DNA of 6,827 bases, taken from Acetobacteraceae bacterium (GTDB taxonomy: Bacteria > Pseudomonadota > Alphaproteobacteria > Acetobacterales > Acetobacteraceae). Below the pieces are notes generated by a model. The model saw nothing but the letters and a program-made list of their open reading frames with translations, was not told the origin of the DNA and did not search any database. Made by a program: the position numbers and the translations under genes. The stretch lies in the NCBI GenBank assembly GCA_947446625.1, contig CANFIE010000218.1:1-6827 (forward strand), given 5' to 3'. Positions within the stretch are counted from its first letter, which is position 1; each line of letters opens with the position of its first letter. Below are positions 1-6,006 of this stretch, piece after piece.

Positions 1-750
1 GAAATCCGCATGCATCTCGGCATGGGTGCCGCGGCTGGTCCAGCTTTCCTCCTGCCAGTGCTGGCCTTCCACCACCCCCACCAGGTTCATCAGCTTGAAG
101 TTGCGCAGCGGGTACTGCACCACATGCCGCCCCGGCCCCACCCAGTTGGTGGCCACCGCCCGCTGCATCCGCTCCGGCAGTTTCTCGGTCGGAATCACCC
201 CACGCCAGGCGAAAATCCCGGTGAAGTGCGCCTTCGCCTCGCCCCACAACTGGTGCCGAATGGCGCTGTGGATGCCATCCGCCCCCAGCAGCATATCGCC
301 CTCAACACTGCTGCCATCGGTGAAGCGCAGCCGCACCCGCTCGCCCAAATCGTCAAACCCGGCGGCCTTCCGCCCCAGCCGGATGCAGCCCGGCGAAGCC
401 TCGCGCACCGCCGCCTCCAGCACCCCCAGCAGGTCGGGCCGATACACGGTCAGGTAGGGAAAACCGTAGCGCTCAATGCACTCGCCCACGATATCAAAAG
501 GCTGCCACGCCTGCCCGGTGGACCACAGCCGCACTTCCTTGCCCGGCGTCTCGCAGGAAATGGCGGTCACCTTCTCGCCCACGCCCAGCCCGTACAGCAC
601 GCGCGACCCATTGGGCGAGACCTGCACCCCGGCGCCAACCTCGGTCAGCGCCGGCGCCTGCTCGTACACCTCAACCTCATAGCCACGCTGCAACAGCGAA
701 AGCGCTGCCGTCAGCCCGCCAATGCCACCCCCGGCAATGAGGATCTTCAT
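1..750 (-). CDS. FAD-dependent aromatic monooxygenase, salicylate-hydroxylase-like (3' end cut by window edge)
   Basis: This encodes the first 250 residues of a class A flavoprotein monooxygenase; the C-terminal part lies beyond the left edge. Family members use NAD(P)H and O2 to hydroxylate aromatic acids such as salicylate or 3-hydroxybenzoate in the cytoplasm. Visible motifs are the N-terminal dinucleotide-binding loop AGGGIGGL (residues 6-13, GxGxxG), the acidic residue ending the second strand (VYEQ, E30), and GADGIHSAIR (156-165), the second FAD/NAD(P)H motif. FAWRGVIP (180-187) resembles the segment that follows it in salicylate and 3-hydroxybenzoate hydroxylases. The ATG at 750 overlaps the stop of the upstream ring-cleavage gene as ATGA, so the two are probably translationally coupled. 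This pairing suggests that it makes the diol which the dioxygenase then opens. The substrate cannot be assigned. No internal stop or frameshift is seen. Confidence 0.9.
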   Translation of the reverse strand, partial: MKILIAGGGIGGLTAALSLLQRGYEVEVYEQAPALTEVGAGVQVSPNGSRVLYGLGVGEKVTAISCETPGKEVRLWSTGQAWQPFDIVGECIERYGFPYLTVYRPDLLGVLEAAVREASPGCIRLGRKAAGFDDLGERVRLRFTDGSSVEGDMLLGADGIHSAIRHQLWGEAKAHFTGIFAWRGVIPTEKLPERMQRAVATNWVGPGRHVVQYPLRNFKLMNLVGVVEGQHWQEESWTSRGTHAEMHADF

Positions 751-1754
751 TCCGCCGCACCCCGCACCGCCTGGTCCCACCACAGGCATTCGCCCTGGCG
801 CAGGTCATGGTTGCCCGGCAGCACCTGCACCGGCACGCGCTCGCCGCGCTTGGCCGCCGCCATGCGCATTTCCTTCGCTGCTTCGCGCTGGTCCGGCGTT
901 ACCCAGTCGCGGTCATGCCCCCACAGGCTCGGCCCGCTGGTCACTTCGCTCGGCGTCCAATTCGCCTGGTCCACGGTGCGGCCACCCCAGCCGTATTCCA
1001 CCAGAAACCCGCTGGGCGAGTAGTTGTAGAAGCTGGTCATGTAGTCATTCACATGCCGCCCCAGCGTGGTGGCCACGCGGCCTTGCTGCCCCTGGGCAAT
1101 GTCATAGGCCTGGCCCACATCATCCAGCTGAAACGTCTCCAGCATCAGATGATGCAGCTTCGGCTGCGGGTTCTCGATCAGCGCCAGACTATGGTGCCGG
1201 TCATTGCAGTGGAAGAAAAACGCCCGGAACGGCTGGGTGATGTAGTCGCTCACCCGAAACCCCAGAATGTCGCGGTAGAAGGCCAGCATCGGGTCAATCT
1301 CCGGCACCCACAGCACCGCATGCCCCATGCCCAGCACCCCGGTACGGAAGCCGCTGATCGGCCGCCCGGGCTGGAACGGCTCGCTCGTCACCTCGGCGCC
1401 GTGGGTCAGCTCCACCCGGTTGCCCAGCGGGTCCTCGCACCACACCAGCCCGGCCACGGCGCGCTGCGCGCACAGCGCCGCGTCGCCCCGGTGCACCCGC
1501 ACCCCGGCCCGCTCCAGCTTGGCCGCCATGGCATCCAGCGCCGCCGCATCGGCCACTTCCCAGCCAAAGAAGGCCGCGCCATTGCCGGCATCCTCAGCCA
1601 CCAGCAGGCGCTGCTTACGGTCATCCATGCGGAACTTCAGCTGGCTGCGAGTCCGCTCGGTCAGTTGCAGGCCCAATAGCCCGGCGCCAAAGCTGGCCCA
1701 GTCATCCAGCGCGGTCGCCCGCACCCCAACATAGCCCAAGGCCTGAACCTGCAT
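747..1754 (-). CDS. Extradiol ring-cleavage dioxygenase, VOC superfamily (BphC-like type I)
   Basis: This is a 335-residue two-domain vicinal-oxygen-chelate protein, close in layout to 2,3-dihydroxybiphenyl 1,2-dioxygenase. Such enzymes use Fe(II) and O2 to open catechol rings next to the diol. The N-terminal, non-catalytic repeat covers about residues 1-120 and the catalytic repeat about 140-290. Expected metal ligands are H145 (GMGHAVLWV), H202 (HHLMLE) and E253 (FLVEYGW). The active-site histidines of RHHSLA (187-188), H234 and Y243 are present, and residues 232-253 (G-x-H-x7-F-Y-x2-S-P-x-G-x3-E) match the extradiol signature almost exactly. About 45 residues follow the catalytic domain, beginning WGHDRDW. 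I chose ATG 1754 because MQVQALGYVG aligns with the usual BphC start and AAGGGG lies 9 bases upstream; an in-frame ATG at 1772 would add six residues. It is the first gene of the operon with the FAD monooxygenase. The true diol substrate is unknown. Confidence 0.9.
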   Translation of the reverse strand: MQVQALGYVGVRATALDDWASFGAGLLGLQLTERTRSQLKFRMDDRKQRLLVAEDAGNGAAFFGWEVADAAALDAMAAKLERAGVRVHRGDAALCAQRAVAGLVWCEDPLGNRVELTHGAEVTSEPFQPGRPISGFRTGVLGMGHAVLWVPEIDPMLAFYRDILGFRVSDYITQPFRAFFFHCNDRHHSLALIENPQPKLHHLMLETFQLDDVGQAYDIAQGQQGRVATTLGRHVNDYMTSFYNYSPSGFLVEYGWGGRTVDQANWTPSEVTSGPSLWGHDRDWVTPDQREAAKEMRMAAAKRGERVPVQVLPGNHDLRQGECLWWDQAVRGAAE

Positions 1755-1834
1755 GGCACCGTTCCCCTTCATCTCTTGCGCCGGATGTTAGACCGCGCTT
1801 GGCTGGCTGGCGACACCCAAGGGGGAAACCAACC
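1755..1834. promoter_or_regulatory. Divergent intergenic control region between oxygenase operon and binding-protein operon
   Basis: These 80 bases separate the two divergent start codons and must hold the promoters and any operator for both operons, unless transcription enters from further away. Both start codons are preceded by a purine-rich ribosome site beginning AAGGGG at the same 9-base spacing: minus strand at 1764-1769, plus strand at 1819-1825. No convincing palindromic operator or plus-strand sigma-70 promoter is visible. Shared control of uptake and catabolism is an inference from the arrangement. Confidence 0.55.
1785..1813 (-). promoter_or_regulatory. Possible weak sigma-70 promoter for the oxygenase operon
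   Basis: On the minus strand TCGCCA (1813-1808) and TAACAT (1790-1785) are 17 bases apart. Each matches four of six positions of the -35 and -10 consensus. Transcription would start near 1778, leaving a leader of about 24 bases before the ATG at 1754 but only about 6 before the ATG at 1772. This supports the later start. Matches of this quality are common by chance in a high-GC genome, so the call is tentative. Confidence 0.25.
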
Positions 1835-2776
1835 ATGCGGCGCTTCACGCTGCTTCTGGCGCTGCTGGCCTGCGCGCAAACCGCTCAGGCGCAAAGCTTT
1901 CCAGACCACGCCATCCAGGTCATCAACCCCTACGCCGCCGGCAGCACCACGGATCTCCTCACCCGCGGCCTGGCCAGCGGCATGCAAACCCGGCTCGGCC
2001 AGCCCATGGTGGTGGTCAACCGAGACGGCGCCGCCGGCGGTGTGGGCACCGCCGTGGCCGCCCGCGCCGCGCCCGATGGCTACAACCTGCTCTTTGCCCC
2101 CGCCGTGGTGCTCTCGGTGCTGCCCCTCATCCGGCCAGACCTGACCTACCGGCCGGAAAGCTTCGTCCCGGTCTGCCAGGTGTTCGAAAACACCATGGTC
2201 CTCGTCGTCCGCCAGGAAAGCCCGTTCCGCTCGTTGGCTGACCTTGTCGCCGCCGCCCGCGCCCGCCCCGGCGCCGTCACCTATGGCCACCAGGGCGTCG
2301 CCTCGGTGCCGCACCTCGCCGCCGTCGCCTTCCTGCAGGCCGCGGGCCTGGAAGCGCAGGATGTGCCCTATCGCGGTGAGCCCAGCGTGGTGGTGGAAGT
2401 CCTGGCCGGCCGGGTGGATTTCGCCGCCCTGGTTGCCGGCTCCATGCACAACCAGCCGCTGCGCGCCCTGGCGGTCTTCGCCCCCACCCGCCACCATTTG
2501 CTGCCCGATGCCCCCACGGCGCGGGAGCAAGGCTTCGACCTTTCCCCCGCCAGCTTCGGCGGCCTCTACGCCCCCGCCGGCACCCCGGCCCCGGTCCTCG
2601 CCCGCTTGGCGGAAGCCTGTGCCGGCGCAGCGGCCGACCCCGCCTATGCCGAGGTTGCCCGGCGCGGCTACCAGCCGCTCAACTACCACCTCGGCCCGCA
2701 GGCCTTCGCCGCCCGCCTGAGCGCCGAATACGCTGAAAAAGCCCGCCTCATCCCCACCATCAGGCTGGACCGCTGA
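1835..2776 (+). CDS. Tripartite tricarboxylate transporter (TctC/Bug family) periplasmic substrate-binding protein, copy 1
   Basis: This is a 313-residue secreted solute-binding protein of the TctC/Bug family, which captures organic acids in the periplasm and usually hands them to a TctAB membrane pair. Residues 1-20 form a clear signal peptide: MRR, a Leu/Ala-rich core, then AQA before the mature QSFP. Family hallmarks follow: INPYAAGSTTD in the first ligand loop, VVVNRDGAAGG, the ARAAPDGYNLLF block, and GHQGVASVPHL followed by VPYRG and AGRVD in the second ligand region. In typical members the first loop reads AGGxxD; here the second glycine is serine. ATG 1835 is preferred because AAGGGGG lies 9 bases upstream and the signal peptide starts there; an in-frame TTG at 1799 has neither. 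It is followed after 2 bases by a close paralogue. No TctA or TctB gene is in view, so its membrane partner must lie elsewhere, or it may act as a sensor. Confidence 0.93.
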   Translation: MRRFTLLLALLACAQTAQAQSFPDHAIQVINPYAAGSTTDLLTRGLASGMQTRLGQPMVVVNRDGAAGGVGTAVAARAAPDGYNLLFAPAVVLSVLPLIRPDLTYRPESFVPVCQVFENTMVLVVRQESPFRSLADLVAAARARPGAVTYGHQGVASVPHLAAVAFLQAAGLEAQDVPYRGEPSVVVEVLAGRVDFAALVAGSMHNQPLRALAVFAPTRHHLLPDAPTAREQGFDLSPASFGGLYAPAGTPAPVLARLAEACAGAAADPAYAEVARRGYQPLNYHLGPQAFAARLSAEYAEKARLIPTIRLDR

Positions 2777-2778
2777 CC

Positions 2779-3711
2779 ATGCTGCGCACCCTTCTCCTGC
2801 TGCTCGCCCTGCCCGCCCTGGCGCAGGCGCAGCCTTTCCCCAACCGCCCCATCACCATCATCAACCCCACGGCAGCCGGCGCCAGCACCGACGTTTTGGC
2901 CCGCGCCATGCTGCCCACCCTGCAAGCCCGCCTCGGCCAACCCGTGGTGGTGGTAAACCGCGAGGGTGGTTCCAGTTCGCTCGGCACCGCCGCCGTGGCC
3001 CGCGCGGCACCTGATGGCTACACGCTGCTCTTCGCCGCCGCCTATTCGCTCTCGGTGCTGCCGGTCATCCGCACCGATACCGGCTACACCGCCGCCAGCT
3101 TCACCCCGGTCTGCCAGGCCTTCATCAACACCATGGTGCTGGCGGTACGACCCGAAAGCCCCTTCGCCACCCTGGCCGACTACATCACCCGCGCCCGGCA
3201 AGGCGGCGCCACCTTCGGCCACCAGGGCGTCGCCAGCATCCCGCACCTCGCCATGGTGGAACTGGCCCAATCCGCCGGGGTGACGTTGCAGGACATTCCC
3301 TATCGCGGCGACCCGCCGGTGGTGGTCGCTACCATCGCCGGTCGCGTCGATGCCGGGGCCATGGTGCTGGGCAGCCTGCGCGGCCAGAACCTGCGGGCGC
3401 TCGCGGTGTTCGGCGCCGCCCGCCACCCCATGCTGCCCGATACCCCCACGGTGCGCGAAGCCGGCTGGAACGTGGCGCCGGAGAGCTTCGGCGGCATCCT
3501 CGCCCCCGCCAACCTGCCCAGCCCCATCCGAGACACCCTGGCCAGCGCCTGCGAAGCCGCCGTGGCCGACCCCGGCTACCGCGAGGTTGCCCGGCGTGGC
3601 TTCCAGCCGGAAAACCTCTACCTCAACCCGGCCGACTTCGCCGCCAAGCTGCAACGCGACATCGCGGCCAAGGCCACGCTGCTGCGCGGCATCTCAGTGC
3701 AACCTCAGTGA
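2779..3711 (+). CDS. Tripartite tricarboxylate transporter (TctC/Bug family) periplasmic substrate-binding protein, copy 2
   Basis: This is a 310-residue second TctC/Bug binding protein, about 55-60% identical by eye to the gene just upstream over the mature region. It has its own signal peptide (MLRT, Leu/Ala core, AQA before QPFP at about residue 18). Shared blocks include INPTAAGASTD, RLGQPVVVVNRE, RAAPDGYTLLF, PVCQAF, GHQGVASIPHL, IPYRG, AGRVD and EVARRGFQP. The first ligand loop again lacks the usual AGG (AGA here), and the NRDGAAGG of copy 1 is NREGGSSS. Both differences touch the binding cleft, so the copies may prefer different ligands. The start lies 2 bases after the copy 1 stop with only a weak ribosome site, so translation is probably coupled. 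The gene ends 7 bases inside the end of the convergent oxygenase gene. It is most simply a tandem duplicate that has since diverged; its substrate is unknown. Confidence 0.93.
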   Translation: MLRTLLLLLALPALAQAQPFPNRPITIINPTAAGASTDVLARAMLPTLQARLGQPVVVVNREGGSSSLGTAAVARAAPDGYTLLFAAAYSLSVLPVIRTDTGYTAASFTPVCQAFINTMVLAVRPESPFATLADYITRARQGGATFGHQGVASIPHLAMVELAQSAGVTLQDIPYRGDPPVVVATIAGRVDAGAMVLGSLRGQNLRALAVFGAARHPMLPDTPTVREAGWNVAPESFGGILAPANLPSPIRDTLASACEAAVADPGYREVARRGFQPENLYLNPADFAAKLQRDIAAKATLLRGISVQPQ

Positions 3712-4547
3712 ACCAGCCGCATCTCCGGTATCCCCTCGCTGGCCACCCAGAAGCGGTTGATTGAATCCGCATGGGTGGCCCGCGCCGCCGCATCCGCCTC
3801 CGCTGCCGGGCGCGGTTCCAGGTCGAAATGGCCAAACCGGTCCACCCCGCGCACCAGCGTGGCGGAAAGCCTGGTGGGCCCAACATGCCGCACGCTGGCG
3901 GGAATATAGCTGATCCCCAGCCCAATCCGGTCATGCGCCGCCAGGTTCGGCGCGCTGGAATGCAGCGCCAGGGTGTGATGCAGCGAAAACTCACCTGGCT
4001 GCAATTCCAGGTTCACCGCCGCCGTCGCATCCACCGCCGCCTGCACCGTCTGGCCCCGGCTCAGCATATTCGCCGGGTCCTTCTGGTCGGCATGCGGCAA
4101 CTGCCCCAGCTTCTGTGAGCCCGGCAACACCCGCACGCAGCCACTCTCGGCCGTGCTCGGCGTCAGCGCCAGCCAGGCGGTCACATGCTCAAATGGCGCC
4201 AGGCCAAAATAGGTGCCGTCCTGATGCCAGGGCACAAACCCCTCGGACTGCGCGGCCTTCCACCAGATGGTGGTATGGAAAATCAGAATATCCGGCCCAA
4301 TCACCGCCTCAACAGCGTCCAGAATGGCCGGGTTCCGCACCAATTCCGCCGCCCAGGGAAACAGCAAATATGGCTTAATCCGGTTGCTCGGCTGCCGTAT
4401 CCCCGCCGCCGAAACCGGCCGTTCCGCCTGGCCGCAGCAGCGCACCAGATCCGCCCGCCAGGTCTCGGCCTGCGCCGCATCCACGGCGCGCATCGGCGTG
4501 GCAAAACCCGTCTCCCGATATCGGGCAATGGCGGCGGCATCCAGCAT
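3705..4547 (-). CDS. Phytanoyl-CoA dioxygenase (PhyH) family Fe(II)/2-oxoglutarate-dependent oxygenase
   Basis: This is a 280-residue predicted cytoplasmic oxygenase of the PhyH family, whose members hydroxylate varied small molecules using Fe(II), O2 and 2-oxoglutarate. The facial triad is visible: H108 and D110 in WHQDGTYF, and H196 in LALHSSAPN. R207 in HDRIGLGISYIP is the expected 2-oxoglutarate-carboxylate arginine. Other family-like segments are RIKPYLLFPWAAELVRNP near residues 56-73, TAWLALTPSTAESGCVRVLPGS at 123-144, and LQPGEFSLHH before the distal histidine. The start at 4547 has GGAGAG 6 bases upstream. It is the last gene of the pepN-cyclase-hotdog run, 32 bases after the hotdog gene, and its stop overlaps the convergent binding-protein gene. 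Length and catalytic residues are normal, so it should be active. The PhyH family is too broad to name the substrate, and the context gives only a general catabolic hint. Confidence 0.92.
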   Translation of the reverse strand: MLDAAAIARYRETGFATPMRAVDAAQAETWRADLVRCCGQAERPVSAAGIRQPSNRIKPYLLFPWAAELVRNPAILDAVEAVIGPDILIFHTTIWWKAAQSEGFVPWHQDGTYFGLAPFEHVTAWLALTPSTAESGCVRVLPGSQKLGQLPHADQKDPANMLSRGQTVQAAVDATAAVNLELQPGEFSLHHTLALHSSAPNLAAHDRIGLGISYIPASVRHVGPTRLSATLVRGVDRFGHFDLEPRPAAEADAAARATHADSINRFWVASEGIPEMRLVH

Positions 4548-4553
4548 GGCAGG

Positions 4554-4559
4554 CTCTCC
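4554..4559 (-). promoter_or_regulatory. Ribosome binding site of the PhyH-family gene
   Basis: GGAGAG on the minus strand lies 6 bases before the ATG at 4547, in the 32-base gap after the hotdog gene's TAG. It is one of the best Shine-Dalgarno matches in the window and supports this start. It also suggests that the PhyH gene can be translated independently of its upstream neighbour. Confidence 0.6.
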
Positions 4560-4579
4560 GGTCTATCCCGGCAAGCAGC

Positions 4580-5302
4580 CTACGCCGCAACGGGCGGCGG
4601 CATAACCCAAAGCGCCCGCGCCACGCCGCGTATCCCGCCATCGGCGCCGAAAATCGCCGTCCCCGCATGCAGCTTGCGGCCTTCGCGGGCAATCTGCCAG
4701 CCGAGCACGATGCACTCCTCGCCCACCCGCACCGGACCATCCAGCCGCCCGGTCATGCGCGCCAGCAGCGACCGCGCCGGCCCCTCATTCACCGTGAAGG
4801 CAAACTGCCCCGGGCAATCCAGCGCTGCCCACAAAAACTCCGGCGCCACATTGCCGCTGGCATCGCCAAACGCCGCTTCCGGCCGCCACAGCGCCGCCGC
4901 AACCCCAGGCCGCCCCGCCACCTTGCCGCTGAACACCCGCAGCCCAAACCCATCCGCCGGATCATTGCCGCAGGCAAAGCAAAGCCCGGTGGAATGGCTG
5001 AACCCCGGCGCCGTCTGAAACCACCGCGTCGCCGCCGCCGCCTCTTCCCGCGTCGGCGCCGCAGGCACTTCCAACGCCGGGTCGCTCGGCCGCGCTTCCA
5101 CAATCAATGTGCCGGCGGCATCCTGCACCAAGGCGCGCTCGCCCTCGCGCACCACATCCAGGTCCACATCCAGCGGCACCGGCTTGCGCAGCGTCACCTC
5201 GGCCGCACCATCGCCCAGCAGCAGCGCCGCCAGCCCGGCCACATAGCCGCCATTGCCGCAGCCCGGCGGGCCCCTGAAGCGTGCCGCAACCCTGTAGCCC
5301 AT
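4580..5302 (-). CDS. Probable double-hotdog thioesterase-like protein
   Basis: This is a 240-residue protein that I place only at fold level. The N-terminal half (about residues 8-75) starts FRGPPGCGNGGYVAGLAA and then VTLRKPVPLDVDLDV, the pattern of a hotdog strand, a glycine-rich turn leading into the central helix, and the next strand seen in thioesterases. The C-terminal half begins near residue 105 with LCFACGNDPADGFGLRVF; a C-x2-C-G-N/D-x-G-L entry is common in hotdog thioesterases. It continues with a second helix-like segment, APEFLWAALDCPG (153-165), and strand-rich sequence to residue 233. Two hotdog units in one chain would form an intramolecular dimer. ATG 5302 is 2 bases after the cyclase stop; a TTG at 5308 overlapping that stop as TTGA is the alternative. 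A role in acyl-CoA or other thioester hydrolysis is inferred; the catalytic residue is not certain. Confidence 0.72.
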   Translation of the reverse strand: MGYRVAARFRGPPGCGNGGYVAGLAALLLGDGAAEVTLRKPVPLDVDLDVVREGERALVQDAAGTLIVEARPSDPALEVPAAPTREEAAAATRWFQTAPGFSHSTGLCFACGNDPADGFGLRVFSGKVAGRPGVAAALWRPEAAFGDASGNVAPEFLWAALDCPGQFAFTVNEGPARSLLARMTGRLDGPVRVGEECIVLGWQIAREGRKLHAGTAIFGADGGIRGVARALWVMPPPVAA

Positions 5303-5304
5303 CC

Positions 5305-6006
5305 TCAAGCCATCCCCGCCGAGCCACCCGGCCCGGCCCCTTCAATCACAATCACCCGCGCCGGCGCGCCATCGCTGTCCGGCACCTTCACCGGCAGCGC
5401 CACCACAAAGCCCCGCGGCTGCGCCAATGAAACCGTATTCGCCAGATACTCGAACATGATCACCCCCTGCTTCAGCAGATGGAAATGCGTCACATGCTCC
5501 GGCAGCGGCGGCCGCTTCTCTCCGGTGATGAAGAACCGAATGCAGTAATCCTGCGGAAAGTCGAACCCCACCGCCTTGATCCCGGCCTCACGCAGCACAA
5601 TCGCCGCCTCGGCGGTCATCCACGGCGCCTTGGCCCAGAATTCCGGCTGCTGCACCGAATAGCGCTGGTCCCAGCAGGTCTTCAAAATCGCAATGTCACC
5701 ACGCCGCACATGCCCAGCGGCAGCGGCCATCCGCTCCCCGGTTATAGCGGTATTCTCCGCCACGTCGGAAAGGTCGAGGATCGCCCCTTCGCCCACCGTC
5801 ATGTCAGGCGTAATCGCGTCGGTGGTGAAGCCCTCAGGGTCCACATGGCGCGGGCTGTCCATATGCGTGAAGGCATGCAGGTTCCAGCCCGCCCAGGTAC
5901 CCTGCCCTTCGCCCGTGGCGTGGCTTTTCAGCAGGCGGCGTTCCACCCCCCAGCGGAAATGCCCCGTGGTCACCGGGGTGGAAAGATCAACAATCCGCCG
6001 TGTCAT
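5305..6006 (-). CDS. Cyclase / kynurenine-formamidase-family metal-dependent hydrolase
   Basis: This is a 233-residue member of the cyclase family (PF04199 type), which includes KynB-like arylformamidases and isatin hydrolases that open amide or ester bonds with bound Zn or Mn. The signature H-x3-H-x-D-x-P-x-H is present as HAFTHMDSPRH (H44, H48, D50, H54); the usual glycine of HxGTH is Phe here. A second metal site is suggested by H174 and E186 in HVTHFHLLKQGVIMFE, with the 12-residue spacing known from KynB. ILKTCW (107-112), AGIKAVGFDFPQ (141-152) and the C-terminal RGFVVALPVKVPDSDGAPARV are typical. ATG 6006 overlaps the pepN stop as ATGA and has AAAGG 7 bases upstream. A longer frame reaching 6120 only reads through pepN. 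It is probably coupled to pepN and to the hotdog gene. No tryptophan-pathway neighbour is seen, so calling it kynB would be unsupported. Confidence 0.9.
   Translation of the reverse strand: MTRRIVDLSTPVTTGHFRWGVERRLLKSHATGEGQGTWAGWNLHAFTHMDSPRHVDPEGFTTDAITPDMTVGEGAILDLSDVAENTAITGERMAAAAGHVRRGDIAILKTCWDQRYSVQQPEFWAKAPWMTAEAAIVLREAGIKAVGFDFPQDYCIRFFITGEKRPPLPEHVTHFHLLKQGVIMFEYLANTVSLAQPRGFVVALPVKVPDSDGAPARVIVIEGAGPGGSAGMA

Noticed and set aside
10..1679. Long plus-strand open frames (10-1023 and 807-1679) opposite the oxygenase genes
   Set aside because: They are antisense to two genes with clear family motifs, are rich in His, Pro, Arg and Gln without recognisable domains, and are expected by-products of high GC content.
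1799..1812. GGCTGGCTGGCG direct repeat in the divergent region, considered as a regulator site
   Set aside because: It is a short GC-rich slippage-like repeat without dyad symmetry and cannot be tied to any regulator family.
1799..1834. TTG start adding 12 residues before the copy 1 signal peptide
   Set aside because: It has no ribosome site, and the signal peptide begins normally at the ATG at 1835 behind AAGGGGG.
1769..3654. Long minus-strand open frames (1769-2689 and 2683-3654) opposite the binding proteins
   Set aside because: They are Gly/Ala/His-rich translations resembling each other only because the sense genes are paralogues; they have no domain signature and no sensible start context.
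5305..6006. Naming the cyclase gene kynB
   Set aside because: No kynurenine-pathway neighbours are seen, the signature glycine is replaced, and the family includes many hydrolases with other substrates.
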